Assembly (NCBI RefSeq): GCF_004362825.1
Contig: NZ_SNXZ01000003.1
Span: forward strand, 472,784-536,783
Length of the DNA stretch: 64,000 nucleotides
Origin: Labedaea rhizosphaerae
Lineage (GTDB): Bacteria; Actinomycetota; Actinomycetes; Mycobacteriales; Pseudonocardiaceae
Reading direction: 5' to 3'
In this document: piece by piece, positions 1-8,853 of the stretch
Numbering within the stretch: the first letter of the stretch is position 1
How the letters are laid out: every line of letters starts with the position of its first letter
Notes under the pieces: model-generated
What the model was told of the DNA's origin: nothing
Database searches by the model: none
What the model saw: the letters and a program-made list of their open reading frames with translations, nothing else
Translations under genes and position numbers: made by a program

Positions 1-98
1 GAACCGGCGGCGCCGGCCTGGCCGGGCAGGACGAAGGACAGCACGGAGGCGAGCAGCGCCGCGACCGGCACCACCCTCCCCCATCGCGACAGGGACAT
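1..98 (-). CDS. Secreted protein, N-terminal fragment
   Basis: Only the first 32 residues lie in the window. They form a classic Sec signal peptide: basic n-region (MSLSRWGR), a hydrophobic core (VVPVAALLASVLSFVL) and a small-residue cleavage region (GQAGAA). The ATG at 96-98 is preceded on the minus strand by a GAGGAAA ribosome-binding site 5-6 nt away. The mature domain is outside the window, so the function cannot be stated. It is transcribed away from the gene at 267. Confidence 0.7.
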   Translation of the reverse strand, partial: MSLSRWGRVVPVAALLASVLSFVLPGQAGAAG

Positions 99-160
99 GG
101 CGATTTTCCTCGGTTCTCGAGTGGTTCCGGTGCGAGCAACTTAGGCAGTGGCACCGCGCA

Positions 161-204
161 CCACCATGTGCGCAGCACACACCATCGCGCACCAGGCATG
201 GTGG
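161..204. repeat. Inverted repeat in divergent promoter region
   Basis: CCACCATG (161-168) is repeated in inverted orientation as CATGGTGG (197-204) with a 28-bp gap. It lies between the truncated secreted gene (start 98) and the membrane gene at 267, upstream of that gene's -35. It could be a regulator site or part of a long-range hairpin. Confidence 0.4.
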
Positions 205-230
205 CCGCCACCAGCGTTATTCATCACGTG

Positions 231-259
231 TTGACTTATCGGCCGGCGGGGCGAATAAT
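231..259 (+). promoter_or_regulatory. Leaderless sigma-70-type promoter of the 267 gene
   Basis: TTGACT (231-236) and AATAAT (254-259) are separated by exactly 17 bp, and the ATG at 267 lies 7 nt after the -10, so the transcript should begin at or beside the start codon. Two ATTCATCAC copies (about 219-227 and 258-266) bracket the promoter. The second runs into the near-palindrome CATCA-CA-TGATG over the start codon, a plausible operator. Confidence 0.6.
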
Positions 260-266
260 TCATCAC

Positions 267-1325
267 ATGATGAGTTCTGGTCGAGGAATGCTGGTCGCGC
301 TGGCCGGCGTGGTGATCGCCGGCGTGCTCGGCTTGCTCACGTTCGGCGTGCAAGCGACCGCGGGGCCGGACGGCCTGCCGCTGGCCGTCGCGGTACCGGG
401 CCCGCAACTGGAGCCGGTGGCCCGGCAGGTGACCGCGCACGGCGGCGACCAGGTCGCCTGGCGGGTCACCGATCCCGCGCAGGCCCAGCGGTTGCTGGCA
501 GACAAGGAGATCTACGGCTACCTGACGATCGCGCCCGGCTCGGTCACCGCGACCACGTCCGGTGCGCTCAACCCGCCGGCCGCCCAAGCGGCCGAGCAGG
601 TCTTGCGTGGCGCGGGTGGCGCCGTCGCGCAGGCCATGCACGCGCCCCCGGTGACCATCACGATCGTGCACCGGACGACGTTGGGCGCCAAGGCGATCCC
701 GCTCGCGGCGACCGCGTTGCTGTGGATCGCAGCCCTGGCGGCCAACGCGTTGCTGTTCGTGCTTGCCTTGCGGCGCAAGCAGAAACCGACCGCCGGTGCC
801 CGCCTCACGTTGATCGCCAGCGCCGCCGTGCTCGGCCCGGCCCTGGTGTTCGGACTGGCGAACTGGTGGGCGCCCGAGATCGGGTGGACGTGGCCGGACC
901 TGGGCTACCTGGCGTTGGTGAGCGGCGCGTTCGCGGCGTTGCAGGCGGCGGTGTTGCGCCTGGCGGGTTACGCGGGGATCCCCATCCTCGGGTTGCTGTA
1001 CCTGATGGCGCCGTCGGTCGCGGGCCAGCCACCCGAGCTGATCGATCCGGTGTACCGGGCGCTGATCTGGTCGTGGACGCCGTTCCGGTTCGCGACCGAA
1101 CCGTTGCGCAGCCTGCTCTTCCTCGGCGACCGGACCGCGGACGTCACCACCGGCCTGATCGTGTTCGGCGCCATCGCATTCGCCGGGCTCGTGGTCTCGT
1201 CGTGGCCGGGCCGGGCGCGGACCGTCCCACCCGAGCCGGTGGGCGTCCCGGACGGGACGGTCGCGGCGGTCAACAGGAGCAGCCGGGTGGGGCAAATGGG
1301 CGCAACCCCAAGATCGTCTGGTTGA
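267..1325 (+). CDS. Multi-pass membrane protein, YhgE/Pip- or DUF3533-like
   Basis: The 352-residue protein has one N-terminal membrane span (about residues 8-27), an extracytoplasmic region of about 140 residues, then a block of five or more hydrophobic spans (about 145-330) and a short polar tail. This layout (TM, outer domain, TM bundle) is that of ABC-2/YhgE-Pip and DUF3533 membrane proteins, often paired with TetR or MarR regulators in actinobacteria. No ATPase gene is adjacent. ATG 267 was chosen because a strong promoter places the transcript start there; an upstream frame exists but would precede that promoter. Substrate and role are unknown. Confidence 0.6.
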   Translation: MMSSGRGMLVALAGVVIAGVLGLLTFGVQATAGPDGLPLAVAVPGPQLEPVARQVTAHGGDQVAWRVTDPAQAQRLLADKEIYGYLTIAPGSVTATTSGALNPPAAQAAEQVLRGAGGAVAQAMHAPPVTITIVHRTTLGAKAIPLAATALLWIAALAANALLFVLALRRKQKPTAGARLTLIASAAVLGPALVFGLANWWAPEIGWTWPDLGYLALVSGAFAALQAAVLRLAGYAGIPILGLLYLMAPSVAGQPPELIDPVYRALIWSWTPFRFATEPLRSLLFLGDRTADVTTGLIVFGAIAFAGLVVSSWPGRARTVPPEPVGVPDGTVAAVNRSSRVGQMGATPRSSG

Positions 1326-1378
1326 CCACACGGTGCGCGTGGGTAGTCCTCCCCTGAAAGCTGAGCGAGGAGGTCGTT

Positions 1379-1984
1379 TTGTCCACCACCGCGATAGTTC
1401 TGATCGTCGTACTCGCCGTGATCGTGCTCGGCGTGCTCGCGTTCTTCGCTGTCGACCAGGCAAAGCGGCGGCGTCTGCGCTCGCGCTTCGGTCCCGAGTA
1501 CGACCGCGTGCTGGAGACCAGCAAGGACCGCCGAACCGCGGAGCGTGAGCTGGCCGACCGCGAACGCCGGCACCGTCAGCTCGACTTGCGGCCCATTTCC
1601 CCGGCCGACCGGGAGCAGTACACCCAGCAGTGGGCGCAGGTGCAGGAACGCTTCGTGGACGACCCGGAGCGTGCCGTACACGAGGCCGACCAGCTGGTGA
1701 TGGTGCTGATGCAGGCCCGCGGTTACCCCGCCGGGAGTTTCGACCAGCGCGCCGCGCACCTGTCCGTCGAGCACGGCGGCACCATCGGTCAATACCGCGA
1801 GGCACACGAGTTGCTGACCCGGCACGAGCAGGGTGACGGCACGTCCACTGAGGACCTTCGGGCGGCGCTGCTGCACTACCGCACGCTGGTGCGCGACCTG
1901 CTGAAGGCGGGCAGCACGCGCCAGCCGGAGCCGGCCGGTGACACCACGACCGACGCCACGACGCGGAGGTCCGAGCGGGTATGA
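1379..1984 (+). CDS. Membrane-anchored protein, paralogous to next gene
   Basis: The 201-residue protein has one N-terminal transmembrane helix (about residues 4-24), a basic stop-transfer (KRRRLRSR) and a charged cytoplasmic region. Its C-terminal module (about 85-180) has the pattern W..VQ..FVDDP..AV..ADQLV and, further on, TEDLR.ALL.YRTL...LL, which the next gene repeats. The start is TTG, chosen because GAGGAGG lies just upstream (1366-1372) and no ATG or GTG fits. It overlaps the next gene by 4 nt (ATGA), so the two are translationally coupled. No function is recognised. Confidence 0.75.
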   Translation: MSTTAIVLIVVLAVIVLGVLAFFAVDQAKRRRLRSRFGPEYDRVLETSKDRRTAERELADRERRHRQLDLRPISPADREQYTQQWAQVQERFVDDPERAVHEADQLVMVLMQARGYPAGSFDQRAAHLSVEHGGTIGQYREAHELLTRHEQGDGTSTEDLRAALLHYRTLVRDLLKAGSTRQPEPAGDTTTDATTRRSERV

Positions 1985-2577
1985 CCAGCCAACCGGGAGA
2001 TCCCCGCGCCGGTCACCACCAGGCGCGCAACACCCAGGAATTACTTGAGGCCGCCGATCGGCTCAGCGAGCAACAGCAACAGCGGTACAGCCGGGACCCA
2101 CGCACCGACCAGATCCCGGTGGCCGGCGAGTCGCTTCAGGCCCCGGCGAACCGCGAGCCGGAATCGGCGGTCGCCGAGGAATCGGTGACCCAACAGTCGG
2201 AACCGATGGTCGAGCCGACGGTAAATGACCCGGAGGCCGAGCCCGCCGCGATGGAACAGGGCCCCGGGCACCGCGCGCAGAACACGAACACCGACGACGA
2301 ACACGTCGCATTGTTCGATCCGCACGAGGCGCAGGAGCTGCAAAGCCGCTGGCGCGAAGTGCAGACGGCGTTCGTGGACGACCCGCGAAGCGCCGTGCAG
2401 GGCGCCGATCAGCTGGTCGCCCAGGTGATCCAGAGCCTCACCGCGTCGTTCGCGGCGCACAAGGAGGAACTGGAGGGGCAGTGGCAGAACAGTGACGCCG
2501 CCGGCCCGGCCACCGAAGACCTCCGGCTGGCGTTGCGCCGCTACCGGACCTTGTTCAACCAGTTGTTGAACGCCTGA
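1981..2577 (+). CDS. Soluble acidic protein with the same C-terminal module
   Basis: The 198-residue protein has a Gln/Glu/Pro-rich, probably disordered N-terminal half (about 1-105) with no membrane segment. The C-terminal half repeats the upstream partner's module: W(R)EVQTAFVDDP.SAV.GADQLV, then TEDLRLAL.RYRTLFNQLL. The pair looks like a duplication in which one copy became membrane-anchored and the other soluble, so hetero-association is possible. It overlaps the upstream stop codon (ATGA) and ends 20 nt before a strong terminator. Function unknown. Confidence 0.75.
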   Translation: MTSQPGDPRAGHHQARNTQELLEAADRLSEQQQQRYSRDPRTDQIPVAGESLQAPANREPESAVAEESVTQQSEPMVEPTVNDPEAEPAAMEQGPGHRAQNTNTDDEHVALFDPHEAQELQSRWREVQTAFVDDPRSAVQGADQLVAQVIQSLTASFAAHKEELEGQWQNSDAAGPATEDLRLALRRYRTLFNQLLNA

Positions 2578-2597
2578 AAACCACCGATGAACCCGGC

Positions 2598-2637
2598 GAA
2601 GCCGACCGGTCGCGCACAGGCGTGGCCGGTCGGCTTC
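2598..2637. terminator. Hairpin terminator between convergent genes
   Basis: GAAGCCGACCGG (2598-2609) pairs perfectly with CCGGTCGGCTTC (2626-2637) around a 16-nt loop. It sits between the stop of the paralog operon (2577) and the stop of lsr2 (2680), so it can serve both strands. Confidence 0.8.
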
Positions 2638-2679
2638 GTGGTGGGTGACGCTGTGGGGGATTTCACCCAGTTCGAGCAC

Positions 2680-3249
2680 TCAGCCGGAGAAGCTCGCCGG
2701 CTTCGCCTTCCCACGGGACGGACGACGCGACTTGGTCGCTTTGTCGGCGGCGTTTGCGGTCTTCGCAGCCGGCTTCGCAGCGGCCCGGGTGGTCGTTTTC
2801 GCCTGCTTGCCACCCTTCGTCTGGGTCGTCGCCTGAGTGGTCGCGGTCGCGGTGGCCCGCGGAGTGGACGCCGCGGCGGTGCGGCGGCCCTTGGCAGCGG
2901 GCTTGGCACCGGCCTTGGTGGCCGCCTCGTAGGCTTCGACGACCGTTGTGGAGAGCCGGCCACGCTCGGACACCTCGTGCCCGTTCGCCCTTGCCCAGTC
3001 ACGGATCGCCTTCGTGCGCTCACGGTCCGAACGGGTCACCGAGCCACCGCCACCGCGGCGCTTGCGACCACCCGTGCGGCGCGCCGCCTGGATGTAGGTT
3101 TCGAGGCTTTCACGCAGCGCAGCCGCATTGTCCTCGTTGATGTCGATCTCATAGGTCACACCGTCGAGTCCGAACTCGACAGTGCTGATATCGCTGCCGG
3201 TCGAACCGTCCAGATCGTCGACCAGTTCCACATATGTCTTCTGGGCCAT
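2680..3249 (-). CDS. lsr2: Lsr2-family nucleoid protein with long basic tail
   Basis: Residues 1-112 match Lsr2: an N-terminal dimerisation domain ([15 protein letters not shown], then acidic and hydrophobic beta strands) and a C-terminal DNA-binding domain with the [13 protein letters not shown] helix and the minor-groove RGR motif ([16 protein letters not shown]). Lsr2 silences AT-rich, horizontally acquired DNA in actinobacteria. The usual length is about 110 residues; this one has 189 because of an Ala/Lys/Thr-rich tail (about 113-189) like histone H1 or HupB tails. ATG 3249 follows a GGGGGA site; the frame continues four codons upstream to a TTG, which is less likely. Confidence 0.92.
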   Translation of the reverse strand: MAQKTYVELVDDLDGSTGSDISTVEFGLDGVTYEIDINEDNAAALRESLETYIQAARRTGGRKRRGGGGSVTRSDRERTKAIRDWARANGHEVSERGRLSTTVVEAYEAATKAGAKPAAKGRRTAAASTPRATATATTQATTQTKGGKQAKTTTRAAAKPAAKTANAADKATKSRRPSRGKAKPASFSG

Positions 3250-3480
3250 GTCGTCCCCCAACAGTTAGCTTTGGAGCATTGGCGGTTTATGTACACCACC
3301 ACCGTAGCATTGTAAATGGCTATCGCCGCAAATCCGTCCCCGAAATCGGCGCGGCGGGCTCTGGTGCCGCCGCACGGCGTAGTGGGTGACACCTGCTCGT
3401 CCGAGCGCACGCGGGTACGTAGGATTCCGGCAGCGTCGGCCATGGCGGCCGGCTTCGACGACACGCGGGAGCACTTGGTG

Positions 3481-4683
3481 ATGGAGGCGATCGCCACGGG
3501 ATCGGGCCGGCGGGGCGCGGTCCTGCTTCGGATCCTGCTCGTCGAAGACGACGCGGGAGACGCGTTCCTGGTGCAGGAACTGCTCGCCGACGTGGAGCAC
3601 CCGGTGGAGCTCACGTGGGTGCAATCCATCGCCGAAGCCGAGGAAAAGCTGGCCGGAAAGGACTGTGTGCTCGTCGACCTCGGGCTGCCCGACGCCACCG
3701 GCCTGCAAGCCGTGCAACGGCTTCGGGTGCTCGGCACGCCGGTCGTCGTGCTCACCGGCCTGGCCGACGAGGACCAGGCCATCGCCGCGGTGGCCGCCGG
3801 CGCGCAGGACTACTTGGTCAAGGGTCAGGTCGACGGTCCACTCCTGACCCGCGTGTTGCGCTATGCGGTGGAACGCGCACGCAGCGAAGAGGTGCAACGA
3901 CAACTCCGAGAGGCCCAACTGCACGCCCGGGAAAAGGCGCGCCTGGAACGCGGGCTGCTGCCCTCACCCGTGCTCACCGACGAGCGGATGGAGTTCGTCC
4001 CGCGCTACCGCCCCGGCATGCGCCAGATGCTGCTCGGCGGCGACTTCTACGACGTGGTGCAAACCGCCGACGGCGCGGTGCACACGGTCATCGGCGACGT
4101 CTGCGGGCACGGGCCCGACGAGGCGGCGCTGGGCGTGTGCCTGCGTGTCGCGTGGCGCACCATGATGCTGGCGGGCCGCCCGGCCGACGAGACGCTCGCG
4201 ACCATGCAGCAGGTGCTCGTGCACGAGCGGTACCTGGACGGCCTGTTCGCCACCGCGTGCATGTTCTCCGTGGCCCCCGACCGCAGCTGGGGCGAACTCC
4301 GCCTCGCCGGTCACCCGCCGCCGCTGCTGCTCGGTCCGGGCGGCGCGTCCCAGCTCTCCGCGCCGGTCGGGCTGCCACTCGGCATCCGCGACCGCGGCAC
4401 GTGGCCGGCCGCGCGGGTCGAGCTCGGCCAGTCGTGGTCGGTGCTCTTCTACACCGACGGCATCATCGAGGCGAAGATCGGCTCCGGGCCCGAGCGCTTC
4501 GGCGTCGAGGGGCTGACCGAGATCTTCAGCGCCGTGCTGGCCGAGGACCCGTCGTGGCGCGAGCACCCGCTCACGGCGATCGACCAGGTGCTGGCGCGGG
4601 TCGAGAGCATGACCGACGAGGACCTGCTGGACGATGTCGCCGTGCTGATGCTCCGGCGCAAGGACGAGGGCGCGCATGGCTGA
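3481..4683 (+). CDS. Receiver-PP2C (SpoIIE-type) serine phosphatase
   Basis: The 400-residue protein begins with a CheY-like receiver (ILLVEDDAGD at about 17, phospho-acceptor Asp in VLVDLGLPDATG, Lys in DYLVKGQ), followed by a helical linker rich in Glu/Arg and a SpoIIE/RsbU-type PP2C domain. The metal-binding motifs are GGDFYDV, GDVCGHG and the C-terminal DDVAVL. Such proteins dephosphorylate anti-anti-sigma factors when the receiver is phosphorylated. The gene overlaps the downstream kinase by 8 nt, so that kinase is the likely input. The start is uncertain: the frame is open from 3316; ATG 3481 has a GGGAG site and leaves a compact N-terminus. Confidence 0.85.
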   Translation: MEAIATGSGRRGAVLLRILLVEDDAGDAFLVQELLADVEHPVELTWVQSIAEAEEKLAGKDCVLVDLGLPDATGLQAVQRLRVLGTPVVVLTGLADEDQAIAAVAAGAQDYLVKGQVDGPLLTRVLRYAVERARSEEVQRQLREAQLHAREKARLERGLLPSPVLTDERMEFVPRYRPGMRQMLLGGDFYDVVQTADGAVHTVIGDVCGHGPDEAALGVCLRVAWRTMMLAGRPADETLATMQQVLVHERYLDGLFATACMFSVAPDRSWGELRLAGHPPPLLLGPGGASQLSAPVGLPLGIRDRGTWPAARVELGQSWSVLFYTDGIIEAKIGSGPERFGVEGLTEIFSAVLAEDPSWREHPLTAIDQVLARVESMTDEDLLDDVAVLMLRRKDEGAHG

Positions 4684-6301
4684 GGTCACCCAGGCCGGCC
4701 GCCGGCGCACCCTCACCACCCGTTGGCCGCTGCGGCGGTGGCTCACCATCGCCACCGCCGTGCTGGTCGTCGTGTTCATCGGGGCGATCGCCGTGGGCAG
4801 CGTCGCCATCGCGGGGCTGAACTCGGCCCGCACCCGGCTGGCCGACGACGTCGATCCGGGCGTGAACCAGACGCTGCTGTACACCAGGGCGCTGCTCGAC
4901 CAGGAGACCGGCGTGCGCGGGTACGCGCTGACCGGCGACCGCAACTCGCTGGACCCGTACGTGAGCGGTCAGCAGGCGCAGAAGGCCATGGCCGCCCAGC
5001 TGATGGCGTTGATCGGCAACGAACCCGGCATCGCCGAGAGCCTGCGCCGCTGCAACGACCTGGTCGCGCAATGGCGCACCGAGTACGCCGAGCCGACCAT
5101 CGCGCGGATCAACCTGTCCGGGTTGAGCCACGGGCAGGGCGGCGCCGTCGACGCCGGCCAGACCCAGTTCACCTCGGTGCGCAACGCCTCCGACCAGCTC
5201 CAGGTCGCGGCCCTGAAGGCCCGCGACGACGCCCGCGACGAGCTCGCCGGGGCGGCCACGCTGCTGATCGTCGTCTGCGTGGTCATCGGGGCCGTGCTGC
5301 TGGCGTTGTTCGTGCTGCTGATGTTCGCCACCCGGGCCGCCGTCGCGGGTCCGCTGGCCGAGCTCGCCGCGGGCGTGCGCAAGGTCGCCGACGGCGACTT
5401 CGACCGGACCGTGCAGGTCGTGGGCCCGCTCGAGCTGGTGCAGCTGGCCGACGACGTGGACTGGATGCGCAGCATGATCCTGGCCGAGGTGGCCAACCAG
5501 CGCTCCATCAACGCCCAGCTCGACGAGGCCAGCGAGGACCTGCGCCGCTCGAACGCGGAGCTGGAGCAGTTCGCCTACGTCGCCTCCCACGACCTGCAGG
5601 AACCGCTGCGCAAGGTGGCGAGCTTCTGCCAGCTGCTGGAGCGCCGCTACGGCGGGCAGCTCGACGAGCGCGGCGAGCAGTACATCGCCTTCGCCGTCGA
5701 CGGCGCCAAGCGGATGCAGGTGCTGATCAACGACCTGCTGGCGTTCAGCCGGGTCGGCAGGCACACCCACGACCAGCTGGAACTCTCCAGCTCCGCGCTG
5801 ATCGACGAGGCCATCCGCAACCTCGACCAGGTCATCAACGAGACCGGCGCGCGGGTGCGGGTGTTCGACGGCCCCGAACCGCCGATCGTGCTCGGCGAGC
5901 AGGCGTTGCTCACCGCCGTCTTCCAGAACCTGATCAGCAACGCGATCAAGTTCCGCGGCGACGACCCCCCGGTGATCCGGATCCAGGTGCGGTCGGCGGA
6001 GCAGGAGAAGGCGTGGGAATTCTCCGTCACCGACAACGGGATCGGCATCGCCCCCGAGTACGCCGAGCGCGTGTTCGTGCTCTTCCAGCGGCTGCACGGC
6101 AAGTCCCAGTACCCGGGCACCGGGATCGGCCTGGCCATGTGCCGCAAGATCGTCGAGTACCACGGGGGCCGGATCTGGATCGACACGGAGTACACCGGCG
6201 GAACCCGGGTGTGCTTCACCTTGCCGGTCCTGCAGCCGGTTACCGTTCTCGACGAGCAGGAAACCGCCGCCAACTCTTCGGAAGCCGAGGCCTCGACGTG
6301 A
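4676..6301 (+). CDS. CHASE3-HAMP sensor histidine kinase
   Basis: The 541-residue inner-membrane kinase has TM1 (about 20-42), an extracytoplasmic CHASE3 domain with the diagnostic [13 protein letters not shown] motif, TM2 (about 192-220), HAMP, a coiled stretch, HisKA with the phospho-His in [14 protein letters not shown], and an HATPase domain ([10 protein letters not shown]-box, DNGIGI G1, [10 protein letters not shown]2). This architecture is common in kinases that signal to RcpA-type receivers. It sits between a receiver-phosphatase and a stand-alone receiver, with overlaps on both sides, so all three form one phosphorelay operon. Confidence 0.92.
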   Translation: MAEVTQAGRRRTLTTRWPLRRWLTIATAVLVVVFIGAIAVGSVAIAGLNSARTRLADDVDPGVNQTLLYTRALLDQETGVRGYALTGDRNSLDPYVSGQQAQKAMAAQLMALIGNEPGIAESLRRCNDLVAQWRTEYAEPTIARINLSGLSHGQGGAVDAGQTQFTSVRNASDQLQVAALKARDDARDELAGAATLLIVVCVVIGAVLLALFVLLMFATRAAVAGPLAELAAGVRKVADGDFDRTVQVVGPLELVQLADDVDWMRSMILAEVANQRSINAQLDEASEDLRRSNAELEQFAYVASHDLQEPLRKVASFCQLLERRYGGQLDERGEQYIAFAVDGAKRMQVLINDLLAFSRVGRHTHDQLELSSSALIDEAIRNLDQVINETGARVRVFDGPEPPIVLGEQALLTAVFQNLISNAIKFRGDDPPVIRIQVRSAEQEKAWEFSVTDNGIGIAPEYAERVFVLFQRLHGKSQYPGTGIGLAMCRKIVEYHGGRIWIDTEYTGGTRVCFTLPVLQPVTVLDEQETAANSSEAEAST

Positions 6302-6741
6302 CACCACCCGAGCCGATCAAGGTCATCGACGTTCTCCTGGTCGAGGACGACCCCGGCGACGTGCTCATGACGCAGGAGGCGTTCGAGCACTACAAGATCC
6401 ACAACAAGCTGCACATCGTCAGCGACGGCGAGCAGGCCGTGCAGTTCCTGCGCAAGGAGGGCGAGTACGCCGACGCGGTGCGCCCCGACCTGATCCTGCT
6501 CGACCTCAATCTGCCCAGAGTGGACGGTCGCGAGGTGCTCGCCCTGGTCAAGGGCGACGAGCAGCTGCGCTCCATCCCCGTCGTCGTGCTGACCACGTCC
6601 GAGGCCGAAGAGGACATCCTGCGCAGCTACCACCTGCACGCCAACGCGTATGTGACCAAGCCGGTGGATTTCGACCGTTTCCTCGACGTCGTGCGCAAGA
6701 TCGACGAGTTCTTCGTGACCGTGGTGAAGCTGCCGAACTGA
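6298..6741 (+). CDS. Stand-alone response regulator receiver, Rcp1-like
   Basis: The 147-residue protein is a lone receiver domain: acidic pair in [10 protein letters not shown], phospho-acceptor Asp in [14 protein letters not shown], Thr in [11 protein letters not shown] and Lys in YVTKPVDF. It has no output domain. The [11 protein letters not shown] ending is typical of Rcp1 receivers paired with phytochrome-like kinases. The GTG start overlaps the kinase TGA by 4 nt (GTGA). It may act as a phosphate sink or shuttle toward the receiver-phosphatase at 3481. Confidence 0.88.
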   Translation: MTPPEPIKVIDVLLVEDDPGDVLMTQEAFEHYKIHNKLHIVSDGEQAVQFLRKEGEYADAVRPDLILLDLNLPRVDGREVLALVKGDEQLRSIPVVVLTTSEAEEDILRSYHLHANAYVTKPVDFDRFLDVVRKIDEFFVTVVKLPN

Positions 6742-6797
6742 CGCCCTGCCCGGCCGGGCTGGGGGTCACTCGACCGCGCGAACCTTCGGCAACGATC

Positions 6798-6827
6798 TTC
6801 ACATTTGGTGTCACCGGTCTCTAGCGT
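6798..6827 (+). promoter_or_regulatory. Promoter of first GH25 gene
   Basis: ATCTTCACA with TTCACA at 6798-6803 as -35, an 18-bp spacer and TAGCGT (6822-6827) as -10, 7 nt before the ATG at 6835. The -35 block and following bases recur with the same 18-bp spacing upstream of the second GH25 gene (13374-13403), which supports a shared sigma factor or regulator. Confidence 0.55.
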
Positions 6828-6834
6828 CGGGCCC

Positions 6835-7647
6835 ATGAGTCCACTGAGCACGGTCGGGGTGGTGGCGGTGGTGTGGGCGTGCGCGCTCGCCGTGCCCACC
6901 CCGGCCTCAGCGTCCGCGCTCGCCCCCGTCAGCCACCCGGAGCGGGACACCGCGGGCTCCACCGTCGCCGCGCACGAGTCCGAAGGCGAACTCCCGCCGA
7001 AGGTCTCCGGCACCCCGGGCATCGACGTCAGCCACTGGCAGGGCGCGATCGACTGGCGCGAAGTCGCGAAGACCAAGGAATTCGCCTACCTGAAGGCGAC
7101 CGAGGGCACCGACTACCGCGACCCGAACTTCCCCGACTACTACACCGACGCCTACGCCGCGGGCGTGATCCGCGGCGCGTACCACTTCGCGTTGCCGAAC
7201 CGGTCCTCCGGCAAGGCGCAGGCCGACTACTTCGTCTCCCACGGCGGCGCCTGGTCCGCCGACGGCCTGACCATGCCGCCGATGCTGGACATCGAGTACA
7301 ACCCCTACGGCGACACCTGTTACGGCATGAGCCCCGCGGCGATGAGCCGCTGGATCGCCGACTTCAGCGCCGAGGTGCACGAGCGCACCACCCGCTACCC
7401 GGTCATCTACACGACCGCGAACTGGTGGAACCAGTGCACCGGTGGCAACCGCAGCTTCGCCGCCGACCACCCGCTCTTCGTCGCGCGCTACGCCAGCGCG
7501 GTCGGCGCGCTGCCGTCGGGCTGGACGAACTACACGATGTGGCAGTACTCCAGCGGCGGCGCGGTGCCCGGCGTCAACGGCCGGTGCGACGTCGACACGT
7601 TCAACGGCACGCCACAACACCTGCTCTCGATGGCCACAACGGCTTAG
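6835..7647 (+). CDS. Secreted GH25 muramidase (paralog 1)
   Basis: The 270-residue protein has a Sec signal peptide (about 1-27, cleavage near ASA-SA) and a GH25 N-acetylmuramidase fold: GIDVSHWQG (about 62-70, catalytic-site Asp), YLKATEGTDY, GAYHFALPN and the catalytic DxE motif in MLDIEYNPYG. It should cut the MurNAc-GlcNAc bond of peptidoglycan. Two cysteines (TCYG, NQCTGGN) suggest a disulfide. A closely similar copy lies at 13492. Its stop overlaps the convergent histidine kinase gene by 4 nt. ATG 6835 follows its own promoter and gives a normal signal peptide. Confidence 0.93.
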   Translation: MSPLSTVGVVAVVWACALAVPTPASASALAPVSHPERDTAGSTVAAHESEGELPPKVSGTPGIDVSHWQGAIDWREVAKTKEFAYLKATEGTDYRDPNFPDYYTDAYAAGVIRGAYHFALPNRSSGKAQADYFVSHGGAWSADGLTMPPMLDIEYNPYGDTCYGMSPAAMSRWIADFSAEVHERTTRYPVIYTTANWWNQCTGGNRSFAADHPLFVARYASAVGALPSGWTNYTMWQYSSGGAVPGVNGRCDVDTFNGTPQHLLSMATTA

Positions 7648-8846
7648 ACCGGCGCGGCGGTCAGCGCCCGGGCGTCGGCCACCGGCTCGGCGGTGACCGG
7701 CAGGCGTACCTCGACCCGCAGCCCGCCCGCCGGTCCCGGCACGGCGGCGACCGCGCCGCCGTGCGCGTTCGCGATCGAACGGACGATGGAGAGCCCGAGG
7801 CCCGCGCCGCGGGCGTTGGCCGTGCGCTCCCCGACCAGCCGGCGGAACGGCTCGAAGAGTCCCGGCACGGCCTCGCCCGGCACCGGCGGTCCGGTGTTGA
7901 CCACGATGAGCGCCGGGTCCGCGCCGACGGTGACGCGCACGAGCCCGCCGGGTTTGTTGTAGTGCACGGCGTTGTGCACCAGGTTCGTGACCAGTCGTTC
8001 CAGCAGCACCTGATCGCCGATGACCACCCTGGGCGTGGTGACCGCACGCAGCAGGACGTCGTGTTGGGTCGCCAGGTCGGACATGGCCAGCAGCACGGTG
8101 TCGACGATCCGGTCCAGGCGCACCGGCGCCGTGCCGGACAGGCCGCGGTCGCTGCGGGCGAGCACGAGCAGGCCCTCGATCATGCGTTCGCTGCGTTCGT
8201 TGGTGAGCAACAACTGCCGGCCGAGCCGGTGCAGGTCCGGCGACACCTCCGGGTCGGTCATCGCCACCTCGACCAGCGTGCGTTGCACGGCCAGCGGGGT
8301 GCGCAGTTCGTGCGAGGCGTTGGCCACGAACCGGCGCTGGCTGTCGAACGAGCTCGCCAGCCGGTCGAGCATCGCGTCGAAGGTGTCGGCGAGTTCCTTG
8401 AGGTCGCCGGGCGGCCCGTCGAGGTCGATGCGCTGGTCGAGCTTGCCCGCCTCGATCTGGCGTGCGGTCGAGGTGACCTTGTGCAGCGGCCGCAGCACCC
8501 GGCCCGCGGCGAGCCAGCCGAACAGCACCGCGAACGCGCCGGTGATCAGCAGCCCGACCGCGGACCACACCATCAGCGTGCTCAACGCCGAGTCGCGGTA
8601 GCCGCCGATCGAGGTGGCCACGATCGTCTTCGTGCCCGGTGGCAACTGGTCGGGCCCCGGCTTCAGGATCGTCGTGTCGCCGCCGGCCGACACCCCCGCG
8701 CTGTCGATCTTGCGGGCGAAGGTCGCCGCGTCCGGCAGGCTGCGGGACACCAGCAGCCAGTCGACGAGCAGCAGGATCATCCCGGCCAGCAGGAACATCC
8801 CGCCGTAGAGCAGGGCGAGGCGGGTGCGCAGGGACAGGGTCTTCAT
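7644..8846 (-). CDS. Sensor histidine kinase
   Basis: A 400-residue membrane kinase: TM1 (about 10-30), a short extracytoplasmic loop, TM2 (about 93-115), HAMP, HisKA with phospho-His in RRFVANASHELRTPLAV, and HATPase with NLVHNAVHYN and GAGLGLSIV. It follows its response regulator with a 7-nt gap. The pair is divergent from the lipoprotein-adaptor-ABC export operon at 9624, which it probably controls. The signal is unknown; envelope stress or a toxic compound fits the neighbours. Confidence 0.92.
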   Translation of the reverse strand: MKTLSLRTRLALLYGGMFLLAGMILLLVDWLLVSRSLPDAATFARKIDSAGVSAGGDTTILKPGPDQLPPGTKTIVATSIGGYRDSALSTLMVWSAVGLLITGAFAVLFGWLAAGRVLRPLHKVTSTARQIEAGKLDQRIDLDGPPGDLKELADTFDAMLDRLASSFDSQRRFVANASHELRTPLAVQRTLVEVAMTDPEVSPDLHRLGRQLLLTNERSERMIEGLLVLARSDRGLSGTAPVRLDRIVDTVLLAMSDLATQHDVLLRAVTTPRVVIGDQVLLERLVTNLVHNAVHYNKPGGLVRVTVGADPALIVVNTGPPVPGEAVPGLFEPFRRLVGERTANARGAGLGLSIVRSIANAHGGAVAAVPGPAGGLRVEVRLPVTAEPVADARALTAAPV

Positions 8847-8853
8847 CGCGTCC

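Noticed and set aside
141-1805. Long open frame on the minus strand opposite the first plus-strand genes
   Set aside because: Arg/Pro/Gly-rich composition without domains; a shadow frame of high-GC DNA opposite better supported genes with ribosome sites.
3316-3480. N-terminal extension of the receiver-phosphatase
   Set aside because: The extra 55 residues are low-complexity with no domain and would consume most of the lsr2 divergent promoter; kept as an alternative only.
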